Shown here in pieces: positions 6,030 to 11,762 of a stretch of DNA of 11,762 nt. The position numbers and the translations under genes are program-made. Each line of letters opens with the position of its first letter. The first letter of the stretch is position 1. Origin of the DNA: an uncultured Collinsella sp. GTDB lineage: Bacteria; Actinomycetota; Coriobacteriia; Coriobacteriales; Coriobacteriaceae. Where the stretch lies: contig CABUMZ010000053.1 of assembly GCA_902492825.1 (NCBI GenBank), positions 1 to 11,762 of the forward strand, in the 5' to 3' direction. The notes under the pieces were generated by a model. The model was not told the origin of the DNA, did not search any database, and saw nothing but the letters and a program-made list of their open reading frames with translations.

Positions 6030-6515
6030 GTGAAGGTCATCATCTATACCGACGGCTCGGCCCGATCAAATCCGGGACGCGGCGGCTACGGCGCCGTGCT
6101 CAAATACACCAACCCCGCCGGCAAGACCTTTACCTCCGAGCTTTCGCGCGGTTACGCCAAGACCACCAACAACCGCATGGAGCTCATGGCCGTTATCGTG
6201 GCGCTCGAGGCACTCAACCGCCCCTGCGAGGTCGAAGTCCATTCCGATTCGCAGTACGTCGTCAACGCCTTCAACAAGCACTGGATTGACGGATGGAAAA
6301 AACGCGGCTGGAAGACTGCCAACAAGCAACCTGTCAAGAACCGCGATCTGTGGGAGCGCCTGCTCACCGCAAAGAGCAAGCACAAAGTGGAGTTCATCTG
6401 GGTTAAAGGGCATGCCGGCCATGAGCTCAACGAGCGCTGCGACGAGCTTGCCACCACGGCGGCCGACGGCAGCAACCTCGATATCGACACCGGCTTTAAC
6501 GAGAGCGACCTGTAA
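6030..6515 (+). CDS. rnhA: Ribonuclease HI
   Basis: Endonuclease that cuts the RNA strand of RNA-DNA hybrids (R-loops, primer removal) in the cytoplasm. It has 161 residues, close to the 155 of the E. coli enzyme. A GTG start at 6030 is chosen because AAAGGA lies five bases upstream and the protein then begins MKVIIYTDGSA as in the family; the open frame to 5979 would add a non-homologous extension. All four metal-binding acidic residues are present: Asp8 (YTDGSA), Glu51 (NNRMELMA), Asp73 (VHSDSQYV) and Asp138 (NERCDELA). VKGHAGHELNE carries the catalytic His loop. The basic WKKRGWK segment (89-95) is the handle region that binds the hybrid. It stands between LysR and the Gfo gene with its own -10. 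Confidence 0.97.
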   Translation: MKVIIYTDGSARSNPGRGGYGAVLKYTNPAGKTFTSELSRGYAKTTNNRMELMAVIVALEALNRPCEVEVHSDSQYVVNAFNKHWIDGWKKRGWKTANKQPVKNRDLWERLLTAKSKHKVEFIWVKGHAGHELNERCDELATTAADGSNLDIDTGFNESDL

Positions 6516-6540
6516 CGGCGTTTTCGCACGCTATTTCCTG

Positions 6541-6586
6541 CCCCCTCGCGCTACACTCATCCTGTAAACCGAACGGCACGAGGGGG
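6541..6586. repeat. 8-bp inverted repeat whose right arm is the ribosome binding site of the Gfo/Idh/MocA gene
   Basis: CCCCCTCG (6541-6548) and CGAGGGGG (6579-6586) are perfectly complementary, 30 bases apart. The right arm contains the GAGGGGG Shine-Dalgarno four bases before ATG 6591. In RNA that includes both arms (read-through from rnhA) the site would be paired. RNA started from the candidate -10 at 6552 would lack the left arm and be free. Confidence 0.5.
6552..6557 (+). promoter_or_regulatory. Candidate -10 (TACACT) for the Gfo/Idh/MocA gene
   Basis: TACACT matches the -10 at 4 of 6 positions in a context (gcTACACTca) like the rnhA element (gcTACAATgg). The start would be near 6564, about 27 bases before ATG 6591. 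No convincing -35. Confidence 0.35.
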
Positions 6587-6590
6587 ACAC

Positions 6591-7697
6591 ATGTTGCGTA
6601 TAGCGACCATCGGCACATCCATGATTACCGACGACTTTATCCAGGTCGTCAACGCCAACGACCAAGCCGCGTTCGTGGGCACGCTCTCGCGCGACGCAGA
6701 TCGCGGCGCCGCCTTCACCGCTAAGCATGGTGGCGAGCGTAACTTCACCGCGCTTGACGAGCTTGCGTCCGCTGCCGACGTCGACGCCGTCTACATCGGC
6801 AGCCCCAATGCGCTCCACTACGAGCAGGCGCTCGCCTGTATCGCCGGCGGCAAGCACGTTATCGTCGAAAAGCCTTTTTGTGCCACCGAGGCACAGGCGT
6901 TCGAGGTCTTTCGCGCAGCCGAGGCGGCGGGCGTCGTAGCCCTCGAGGCCATGCGCCCGCTCCATGACCCCGCTTTCCACGCCATCGAGGACGCCCTGGG
7001 TGAGATCGCCCCCATCCGCCGCGCCTCATTGCGCTTTGGCAAATATTCCTCGCGCTACAACGAGATTCTCGCGGGACACGCCACTAATATCTTCGACTGC
7101 AATATGGCATCGGGTTCCCTCATGGATATTGGCGTCTACACCGTCGAGCCCATGGTCGAGATCTTCGGCATGCCCTCCGGCCTTACGAGCATGGCTACTC
7201 TGCTCGACCCCACCACGCAAGAGCTCACCCATGGCCCCATCGATGGCTGCGGTTCCATCCTCGCCAGCTACGGCGGTGGCCGTATCTCCGTCGAGCTCGC
7301 GCACTCCAAAATTACGAATGACCTACTGCCCTCGCAGATCGAAGGCGAGCGTGGCACTATCCAGATTGACCGTCTGTCCACGCCCCGCAACGTCCGCATC
7401 GACTATCGCGGCGACGTCGTACGCGGCTCGGCGACCGAGGCGCCGCGCGAACAGAGCGACAACGGCCGCGTGCTCGACCTGCCCAAATCGAGCAACACCA
7501 TGGAATACGAACTCGCAGACTTTATCACCGCCATCGGCGGCATCGATAACGTCAAGGAAGAGATTTGGGAGACCCCGGCGGGACGTCACGAGCTTGGCCA
7601 CTACCGCGATGTCACGCTCGTCTCACTGCGCATCATGGATGCCGTGCGTCAGCAGGCGGGTATCGCCTTCCCCGCTGACTCTAACAAGCAGGCATAG
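6591..7697 (+). CDS. Gfo/Idh/MocA-family NAD(P)-dependent oxidoreductase
   Basis: Cytoplasmic dehydrogenase of 368 residues, in the usual 330-390 range of this family, which oxidises or reduces sugars, inositols and related substrates. ATG 6591 follows GAGGGGG by four bases. The N-terminal Rossmann fold begins LRIATIGTSMITDDF; this is a variant of the G-x-G-x-x-G loop (GTSMIT), as seen in some family branches. AVYIGSPNALHYEQA and the signature HVIVEKPF, with the catalytic Lys94, follow. The C-terminal alpha/beta domain carries SGSLMDIGVY (175-183), which is the family's second-domain signature. The substrate cannot be told from the sequence; no sugar-transport or catabolic gene is adjacent. 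The acylphosphatase gene starts two bases after its stop, so the two are probably co-transcribed. Confidence 0.92.
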   Translation: MLRIATIGTSMITDDFIQVVNANDQAAFVGTLSRDADRGAAFTAKHGGERNFTALDELASAADVDAVYIGSPNALHYEQALACIAGGKHVIVEKPFCATEAQAFEVFRAAEAAGVVALEAMRPLHDPAFHAIEDALGEIAPIRRASLRFGKYSSRYNEILAGHATNIFDCNMASGSLMDIGVYTVEPMVEIFGMPSGLTSMATLLDPTTQELTHGPIDGCGSILASYGGGRISVELAHSKITNDLLPSQIEGERGTIQIDRLSTPRNVRIDYRGDVVRGSATEAPREQSDNGRVLDLPKSSNTMEYELADFITAIGGIDNVKEEIWETPAGRHELGHYRDVTLVSLRIMDAVRQQAGIAFPADSNKQA

Positions 7698-7699
7698 CG

Positions 7700-8110
7700 A
7701 TGGGTTTTTTCGACAAGCTTTTCTCGGGCGTCACCGGCGGCAGCCGCGAACCCCAAAAGCCCTCTGACGTCGAGCTTGAGCTGCGCCGTAGGCTCACCGT
7801 GCTCGCAAGCGACGAGGCCACTCAAGACGCCCCGCAGCGCTATTTCCTGCGGTGGGAGGGACAGGTCCAGGGCGTCGGTTTCCGCTTCACCAACACCAAC
7901 CTCGCACAGGCTCGCTCCCTCACCGGCTGGGTGCGCAATATGGAAGAGGGCTCGGTTGAGATGGAGCTACAGGGCACGCCGGCAAACATCGTGTCTCAGC
8001 TCGAGGCGCTTCATGCCTCCTACGAGCGCATGGGAACGCGTTTTCGCCTCGCAGACGCCCAGACCCGAGCCCCACTTGCCAATGAAGACGGTTTCATTCC
8101 TCGTTATTAG
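7700..8110 (+). CDS. acyP: Acylphosphatase with an N-terminal extension
   Basis: Small cytoplasmic enzyme that hydrolyses acyl phosphates such as carbamoyl phosphate or 1,3-bisphosphoglycerate. The catalytic domain covers about residues 47-136. The motif GQVQGVGFR has the phosphate-binding Arg62, and GWVRN has the catalytic Asn80, followed by EEGSVEMELQG. Typical acylphosphatases are 90-100 residues; this one has 136 because of about 45 extra N-terminal residues (MGFFDKLFSGVTGGSREPQK, then a Glu/Arg-rich stretch). ATG 7700 lies two bases after the stop of the preceding gene with only a weak GCAGG-type site, which suggests translational coupling. An alternative shorter start would remove the extension, but I see no ATG or GTG with a good ribosome binding site just before the domain. 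Confidence 0.92.
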   Translation: MGFFDKLFSGVTGGSREPQKPSDVELELRRRLTVLASDEATQDAPQRYFLRWEGQVQGVGFRFTNTNLAQARSLTGWVRNMEEGSVEMELQGTPANIVSQLEALHASYERMGTRFRLADAQTRAPLANEDGFIPRY

Positions 8111-8171
8111 TATTGTGTGCTAAATACGGCATCATTTACCTACGACCGTTGATAGAAAAGAGGCGAGGCGC

Positions 8172-8552
8172 ATGGCGGTGCAAAGAAGGAATACCAGGCA
8201 GCGAAAGCTGGTTCTTGACGCTGTGCGCCAAAGCTATAACCATCCCACCGCCGACGAAATCTACAACGCCGTACGCGAACAGGATGACAAGATCAGCCGC
8301 GGTACGGTCTACCGCAATCTCAATCTCTTGGCCGACGCCGGCGAGATCCTCTCCATCAAGACGCCGGGCGGCAGCCGCTTCGATCGCACCATCGAGCCGC
8401 ACGCACATATCATCTGCACCTCGTGCAGCCGCGTCATCGACGTACCGCTCCCCTTCGATGCCCAGCTCGACGCCAAGGCGTCCGAGCAAATCGGCTGGCA
8501 CGTCACGTCGCACTACACCATCTTCGAGGGTCTCTGCCCCGACTGCCGGTAG
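8172..8552 (+). CDS. perR: PerR-type Fur-family regulator (peroxide sensor)
   Basis: DNA-binding metalloregulator of 126 residues; ATG 8172 follows a GAGGCGAGG-type site. The winged helix covers about residues 1-65 (SRGTVYRNLNLLADAGEI is the recognition helix region). The C-terminal dimerisation domain has two CxxC pairs, Cys82/Cys85 (CTSC) and Cys122/Cys125 (CPDC), for the structural zinc. The regulatory-metal ligands align with those of Bacillus subtilis PerR in identity and spacing: His24, Asp71, His77, His79 and Asp90. The Asp at the last position is the feature that separates PerR from Fur. A role in repressing peroxide-defence genes until Fe-bound His oxidation is therefore likely, though iron or manganese control is possible. 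It sits 61 bases after acyP. I see no perfect PerR box (TTATAAT-N-ATTATAA) in the window. Confidence 0.88.
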   Translation: MAVQRRNTRQRKLVLDAVRQSYNHPTADEIYNAVREQDDKISRGTVYRNLNLLADAGEILSIKTPGGSRFDRTIEPHAHIICTSCSRVIDVPLPFDAQLDAKASEQIGWHVTSHYTIFEGLCPDCR

Positions 8553-8571
8553 CCCTTAGTGGCATGCCCGC

Positions 8572-8610
8572 AAATCTACTTGCCCATCCGCTACAGCAAA
8601 AAGTAGATTT
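8572..8610. repeat. Inverted repeat AAATCTACTT-N19-AAGTAGATTT between convergent perR and the HAD gene
   Basis: Perfect 10-base arms (8572-8581 and 8601-8610) with a 19-base spacer, filling most of the 77-base gap between two convergent genes. A smaller dyad, TAGGT (8612-8616) and ACCTA (8628-8632), follows and overlaps the HAD stop codon. There is no T-run on either strand, so it is an atypical bidirectional terminator at best. Confidence 0.5.
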
Positions 8611-8629
8611 CTAGGTATGTCCCGAAAAC

Positions 8630-9427
8630 CTACTCGGCGAGCAGACGGCGCAGTTCCTCTTCGACCGTGCGCACGTAACGGACGCGGTCGTTGATGCCTC
8701 GCATGGTGGGGTTGCAGCTCTCCATCAGATAGGGATGGCCCACGACGTTGAGCATGTCGCGATCGTTCTCATTGTCGCCAAACGCCATCATCTCATCGGG
8801 CGAAATCCCCAGGGCACGACCGTAATCGGCAAGCGCGGAGCCCTTGCCCGAACCGAAACCGATAAAGTCCGTCCATTCGGTTCCCGACGTCATCACGTCG
8901 ACACGGTCGGTAAAGAGGCGCTCGAAATACTCCAGGGCCGCCGGCTGATCCACCTCGGGCGTCTGGAAGGCAATCTTAATGACGTCCTCGTCGATGTCCT
9001 CGGGACGGTCGACCACCGCCACATCGCAGTGGACCTCATAGCGCAAATGGTCGACGAACGCATCGTTGCCGCTCATGGTGTAGAGGTGTCCCTCGCACGA
9101 AAGTGTCACGTCGGCATGGGGATACGCAACCACGGCATTCGCGATATCCATAGCAAGGCTACGCTCCATGGAACGCTTGACAACGGCACGCCCCTCGCTC
9201 ATCACCAGGGCTCCGTTTTCGCATACATAGGCGAGCTCATCGGCCACCGGGGCAAACAGATAGCGCAAGCTCGCATATTGACGGCCGCTCGCCGGCATAA
9301 ACACGATACCGCGACGATGCAGTTCATCGATGAGCTCAAAGGCCTCGGAACGCGGCTCGCGCTCCCCCGGATGCAGCAAAGTGCCGTCCAAATCGCATGC
9401 AATCAGCTTGATTCCCTCAAGACCCAT
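8630..9427 (-). CDS. Cof-type HAD-superfamily phosphatase (HAD IIB)
   Basis: Cytoplasmic haloacid-dehalogenase-fold phosphatase, 265 residues, typical of the Cof/YidA group (about 260-290), which dephosphorylates sugar phosphates, FMN or similar metabolites. The start ATG 9427 gives MGLEGIKLIACDLDGTLL with no tail before the first strand; a GGGGG site lies 8-12 bases upstream. The upstream ATGs at 9448 and 9487 would add a leader-like tail. Catalytic motifs: I, Asp12 and Asp14 (ACDLDGTLL); II, Ser47 (FMPASGRQ); III, Lys195 (GFGSGKGSAL); IV, Asp218 and Asp222 (AFGDNENDRDM). The cap domain lies between motifs II and III. The substrate cannot be predicted. It follows the UreE-like gene on the same strand after an 84-base gap with a long hairpin, and probably has separate expression control. 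Confidence 0.93.
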   Translation of the reverse strand: MGLEGIKLIACDLDGTLLHPGEREPRSEAFELIDELHRRGIVFMPASGRQYASLRYLFAPVADELAYVCENGALVMSEGRAVVKRSMERSLAMDIANAVVAYPHADVTLSCEGHLYTMSGNDAFVDHLRYEVHCDVAVVDRPEDIDEDVIKIAFQTPEVDQPAALEYFERLFTDRVDVMTSGTEWTDFIGFGSGKGSALADYGRALGISPDEMMAFGDNENDRDMLNVVGHPYLMESCNPTMRGINDRVRYVRTVEEELRRLLAE

Positions 9428-9428
9428 A

Positions 9429-9445
9429 TGCTTTCCCCCAAAGCA
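9429..9445 (-). promoter_or_regulatory. Hairpin that displays the HAD gene ribosome binding site in its loop
   Basis: On the minus strand TGCTTT-GGGGG-AAAGCA forms a 6-bp stem with the five Gs as loop, ending one base before the ATG at 9427. The G run is the only Shine-Dalgarno candidate, so it sits entirely in the loop. It could adjust ribosome access; a functional role is unproven. Confidence 0.4.
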
Positions 9446-9457
9446 CCTCATCAACAG

Positions 9458-9498
9458 CAAGACGGACTTTGATTGGTCGCCCCTCAAAGCCCGTCTTG
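9458..9498 (-). terminator. 15-bp hairpin after the UreE-like gene (terminator-like, no U tract)
   Basis: CAAGACGGGCTTTGA (minus 9498-9484) pairs with TCAAAGTCCGTCTTG (9472-9458): 15 consecutive pairs, one of them a G-U, 11-base loop. It lies 13 bases after the UreE-like stop and 30 bases before the HAD start. Neither side has a T-run next to the stem, so it may be a processing or attenuation structure rather than a classic terminator. Confidence 0.55.
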
Positions 9499-9511
9499 CG
9501 CATACGTGCGC

Positions 9512-10090
9512 TTAGCCGCGCGTCTTTTTTACGATGGTAAAGTCGGGAGCCATGCTCACGACGACCTCCGCCGCACTCGACGCAAAGCGCCGGTCCGCAT
9601 CGAGTTCACGGGTAACCACCGAGAGCCGAACACCCTCGACACCCCGGAGCATGCGGCCCAAAACAGGCTGCACCGGCGTATACATGCGCACGGTATGCTC
9701 GTCCGAGTCGCCCCGGAAGAGCGGCGCATGCATGTTGCCGATCTCCCAGCACGCATGCGCGAGTGCAATCGGATCAATGCGGTCGACTTCGACCAAATAA
9801 ACCTCGGCGCTGCGCAGGCGCACAATAACCGCCACAGGCACCACGCCCGAACGGTCAATGGCGAGCACGTCGCCATCGGCAAGACGACCGCCGTCGGCAG
9901 TATCCAGCCGAACATCGACCGTGCGCCCCAGCTCCGTCGCGCCCACAAACGCACATACATCGGCCTGGTCCCAATCGAGCAGCAGCTCATCGACCTCAAA
10001 GACACCGCCCAGCTCCCGGCGAAGCAGGAGTTCATAGGACGGATCGTTGAGATTTCCCAAGCATGTCGTCGAAACCAAGCGTTCAGGCAT
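9512..10090 (-). CDS. UreE-like protein (possible nickel metallochaperone)
   Basis: A 192-residue cytoplasmic protein. The C-terminal half resembles the urease accessory protein UreE. After a ferredoxin-like strand VYLVEVDRIDP (97-107), it has HACWEIGNMHAPLF (112-125), equivalent to the UreE AYHLGNRHVP segment, with His121 at the position of the conserved nickel-binding His. TPVQPVLGRMLRGVEGVRLS (138-157) corresponds to the UreE helix D-x-V-L-x-x-M-L. The N-terminal half (about 1-95) fits the UreE substrate-like domain only loosely. There is no His-rich tail, and UreE proteins are often about 150 residues, so this is a divergent or extended member. The start ATG 10090 is 3 bases after the slyD stop with GAGG upstream, implying translational coupling. 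No urease subunit gene is in the window. The assignment rests on motif recall and is moderate. Confidence 0.6.
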   Translation of the reverse strand: MPERLVSTTCLGNLNDPSYELLLRRELGGVFEVDELLLDWDQADVCAFVGATELGRTVDVRLDTADGGRLADGDVLAIDRSGVVPVAVIVRLRSAEVYLVEVDRIDPIALAHACWEIGNMHAPLFRGDSDEHTVRMYTPVQPVLGRMLRGVEGVRLSVVTRELDADRRFASSAAEVVVSMAPDFTIVKKTRG

Positions 10091-10093
10091 ACT

Positions 10094-10522
10094 CTAACCC
10101 TCGACCTCGACGAGCTCGATATCAAAGTTGAGGTCCTTGCCGGCCAGCTCGTGGTTGGCGTCGAGCGTCACAGCCTCGGGCGTCACGTCAATGACGACGG
10201 CGGGGACGGGCATACCGCTCGGCGTGGACAGGAAGAGCTTCATGCCCTTCTCGATCTGCTCGATGTTGGGAACCTGCTCGGCCGGGAAGGTCAGAACCAT
10301 CTCGGGATTGTGCTCGCCGTAGGCATCGGCAGCAGGAATGTGCACGGTCTTCTTCTCGCCCACCTGCATGTCGACAACAGCGGCGTCGAAGCCCTTGATC
10401 ATCTGACCGGCACCGCAGGTGAACTCCAGCGGCTCGCCGCGATCGTAGGAGCTATCGAACTGCGTGCCGTCGTCGAGCGTGCCGCGATAATGGGTCTTGA
10501 CCTTCTTGCCCTGGTTGGACAT
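10094..10522 (-). CDS. slyD: SlyD-like FKBP-type peptidyl-prolyl cis-trans isomerase
   Basis: Cytoplasmic prolyl isomerase/chaperone of 142 residues. ATG 10522 follows GGAGG by five bases; the open frame to 10552 is not used. The sequence shows the split FKBP domain of SlyD proteins. The first part is VKTHYRGTLDDGTQFDSSYD, then GQMIKGFDAAVVDMQVGEKK (1-68). An inserted IF chaperone flap (about 69-120) follows, and the fold closes with DANHELAGKDLNFDIELVEV (121-140), the standard SlyD end pattern. E. coli SlyD has a long Cys/His-rich metal-binding tail used in nickel delivery; that tail is missing here, as in many SlyD-type proteins. Divergent from the dipeptidase gene across overlapping promoters and coupled by 3 bases to the UreE-like gene. 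A 6-bp GC hairpin lies in its 5' leader. Confidence 0.92.
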   Translation of the reverse strand: MSNQGKKVKTHYRGTLDDGTQFDSSYDRGEPLEFTCGAGQMIKGFDAAVVDMQVGEKKTVHIPAADAYGEHNPEMVLTFPAEQVPNIEQIEKGMKLFLSTPSGMPVPAVVIDVTPEAVTLDANHELAGKDLNFDIELVEVEG

Positions 10523-10540
10523 GGTAACCTCCGTAATAAG

Positions 10541-10563
10541 GGCGGCGCACAACGCGGGCCGCC
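10541..10563 (-). promoter_or_regulatory. GC-rich hairpin in the slyD 5' leader
   Basis: GGCGGC (minus 10563-10558) pairs with GCCGCC (10546-10541) around an 11-base loop, between the predicted transcription start and the GGAGG ribosome binding site. It could be a protective 5' hairpin or a regulatory element. Confidence 0.35.
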
Positions 10564-10580
10564 ATGAACATATGGCGCTA

Positions 10581-10586
10581 ACTATA
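10581..10586 (-). promoter_or_regulatory. slyD operon promoter -10 (TATAGT)
   Basis: On the minus strand TATAGT matches the -10 at 5 of 6. A weak -35-like CTGTCA lies 19 bases upstream. The transcript would start near 10574, about 52 bases before the slyD ATG. Confidence 0.4.
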
Positions 10587-10595
10587 CCCTAGTCA

Positions 10596-10601
10596 TACAA
10601 T
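10596..10601 (+). promoter_or_regulatory. Dipeptidase promoter -10 (TACAAT)
   Basis: TACAAT (5 of 6) sits 41 bases before the dipeptidase ATG and 9 bases from the opposed slyD -10, so the two promoters overlap and could compete. No clear -35 at 17 bases. Confidence 0.4.
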
Positions 10602-10642
10602 TCAATGACAGTTTGCAAAGAAACGCTGCAACCGGAGGAACC

Positions 10643-11656
10643 ATGGCATATCCCGTATTTGATCTACACTGCGACACCGCCGACCGCATCGGCTGGGCCA
10701 CGCTCGATCTCGACCTGCGCTTTACCGCCGGCACCGACGGCTATTTCCCCGGCGACGAAACGCATCCGCAAGATTTCGACCTCATCGAGGGCAATGCCTG
10801 CGCCATCTCGCTCGCAAAGATCGGCAACACGCCGTGGGCACAGTGCTTCGCCACGTTTGTCCCCGACGAGATTCCCACCGCCCACGCCGCGCGCTTCCAG
10901 GCGCAAATCATGGCGCATATGAGCGGCCAGGCCATGCTCAACCACGACCGCATGGTCAACGTGCGCAGCGCCGCTGACATTCGCCCTGCGCTCAAAGACG
11001 GCAAGGTCGCCTGCATCCACACCATCGAAAACGCCACATTCTTTGCCGAGGACCCCGCGCTGATCGAGGTACTCAAGAGCCTGGGCGTACTCATGTCATC
11101 ACTCAGCTGGAACGCGCAGGGACCGCTCGCGAGCGGGCACGATACCCACGCCGGCCTCACCGCCGCCGGCATCGAGGCACTTACGCAGATGGAGCACGCC
11201 GGCATGGTACTCGACGTCTCCCACCTCAACGATGAGTGCTTTGACGAGGTTGTCGCCCACGCCACGCGTCCCTTCGTCGCCAGCCACTCCAACTCCCGTG
11301 CGGTTTGCGGCGTCAAACGCAACCTTACCGACGACCAGTTCCGCACCATTCGCGACATGGGTGGCATCGTCGGCCTCAACTACTGCAGCGAGTTCCTATC
11401 CAACGACGTAACCGACAAGACCGCCGCAGACGTCACCTTCGACCAGCTAGCGGCACATATCGAGCACTGGCTCGACCTGGGCGGCGAGGACGTCATCGCG
11501 CTCGGCGGCGACTGGGACGGCGCCACGGTGCCTGCTTTCCTCTCCGATGCCAGCAAGATGCCCGAGTTCCAGAACATGCTTTCCAAGCATTTTGGCAAGA
11601 CCGTGATGCAGAAGCTCTGCAGCGACAACGCGCTTGCCTTCTTTGAGCGTTATTAA
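10643..11656 (+). CDS. Membrane-dipeptidase family (peptidase M19) zinc dipeptidase
   Basis: Zinc-dependent dipeptidase of 337 residues, related to renal dipeptidase, which cleaves dipeptides including D-amino-acid-containing ones. ATG 10643 follows CGGAGG by four bases; the open frame to 10613 is not used. Zinc ligands and active-site residues are visible: His9 and Asp11 (FDLHCDT), bridging Glu129 (CIHTIENA), His194 (VLDVSHLND), His215 (ASHSNSRAV), Arg226 (KRNLTDDQ) and Asp290/Asp292 in LGGDWDGA. No signal peptide is seen, so this member is cytoplasmic, unlike the eukaryotic membrane enzymes. Likely roles are peptide use or recycling of cell-wall peptides; the neighbours do not narrow it. 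It is divergent from the slyD-ureE-like pair and followed by a GC-rich hairpin at 11674. Confidence 0.94.
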   Translation: MAYPVFDLHCDTADRIGWATLDLDLRFTAGTDGYFPGDETHPQDFDLIEGNACAISLAKIGNTPWAQCFATFVPDEIPTAHAARFQAQIMAHMSGQAMLNHDRMVNVRSAADIRPALKDGKVACIHTIENATFFAEDPALIEVLKSLGVLMSSLSWNAQGPLASGHDTHAGLTAAGIEALTQMEHAGMVLDVSHLNDECFDEVVAHATRPFVASHSNSRAVCGVKRNLTDDQFRTIRDMGGIVGLNYCSEFLSNDVTDKTAADVTFDQLAAHIEHWLDLGGEDVIALGGDWDGATVPAFLSDASKMPEFQNMLSKHFGKTVMQKLCSDNALAFFERY

Positions 11657-11673
11657 TTTCACATCCCTTGAGC

Positions 11674-11707
11674 GGGCCGGCATGCCGAACGGTCGACTTG
11701 CCGGCCC
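11674..11707 (+). terminator. Terminator-like hairpin after the dipeptidase gene
   Basis: Perfect 9-bp GC-rich stem, GGGCCGGCA (11674-11682) with TGCCGGCCC (11699-11707), 16-base loop, 18 bases after the dipeptidase stop. No T-run follows directly; a CTTTCTTTT stretch lies about 27 bases later. The last 55 bases of the window hold no feature I can support. Confidence 0.5.
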
Positions 11708-11762
11708 TGGAGTGGGAAGGATAAACTGGACTTTCTTTTAAGGATCCTCAAGCGTATTGCCG

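Noticed and set aside
9473..10567. Plus-strand open frame (364 codons) opposite the UreE-like and SlyD-like genes
   Set aside because: It crosses two well-supported genes and a strong hairpin, has no ribosome binding site of note, and shows no family pattern.

Overview
This 11.8 kb window is GC-rich, densely packed bacterial chromosome. It carries genes on both strands, short intergenic gaps, GGAGG-type ribosome binding sites and several GTG starts. Gene content and codon use fit a high-GC actinobacterium. A Collinsella-like member of the Coriobacteriia is the best guess, based on the style of the secreted coiled-coil protein and the gut-anaerobe repertoire, but no marker gene here proves it. 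I see no rRNA, tRNA, CRISPR array, insertion sequence or prophage gene.

Layout. Positions 1-498 (minus) hold the N-terminal half of an aldo/keto reductase that runs off the left edge. A 64-residue ORF resembling the C-terminal tail of cyclase-family metal hydrolases follows at 661-855 (plus). A ketopantoate reductase gene is broken by one extra T near 1604-1607. Two minus-strand genes come next: a small two-helix membrane protein and a secreted coiled-coil protein with a C-terminal cell-wall-type domain. metY (O-acetylhomoserine sulfhydrylase, minus) and a LysR-type regulator (plus) are divergent around a 272-base control region. A plus-strand run follows: rnhA, a Gfo/Idh/MocA oxidoreductase, acylphosphatase and a PerR-type peroxide regulator. 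It converges on a minus-strand run read in the order SlyD-like FKBP isomerase, UreE-like protein, HAD phosphatase. A plus-strand M19 dipeptidase, divergent from slyD, closes the window.

How the genes work together. Most are housekeeping or regulatory genes with no common pathway. Two local partnerships stand out. First, metY has a 17-codon leader ORF (MNCLPRRMPGSCLRPSA) with a near-ideal Shine-Dalgarno. One of its Cys codons lies inside a hairpin, and the metY ribosome binding site is a near copy of a sequence in that hairpin. This looks like a translation-dependent attenuator responding to cysteine or translation status, with the divergent LysR protein as a possible second control layer. Second, a SlyD-like and a UreE-like gene sit 3 bases apart. 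Both families are nickel-handling in other bacteria, yet no urease or hydrogenase gene is in view.

The best candidates for something undescribed are the metY leader, the SlyD/UreE pair, the unexplained 10-bp-arm inverted repeat between perR and the HAD gene, and ribosome-binding sites embedded in hairpins before the Gfo and HAD genes.
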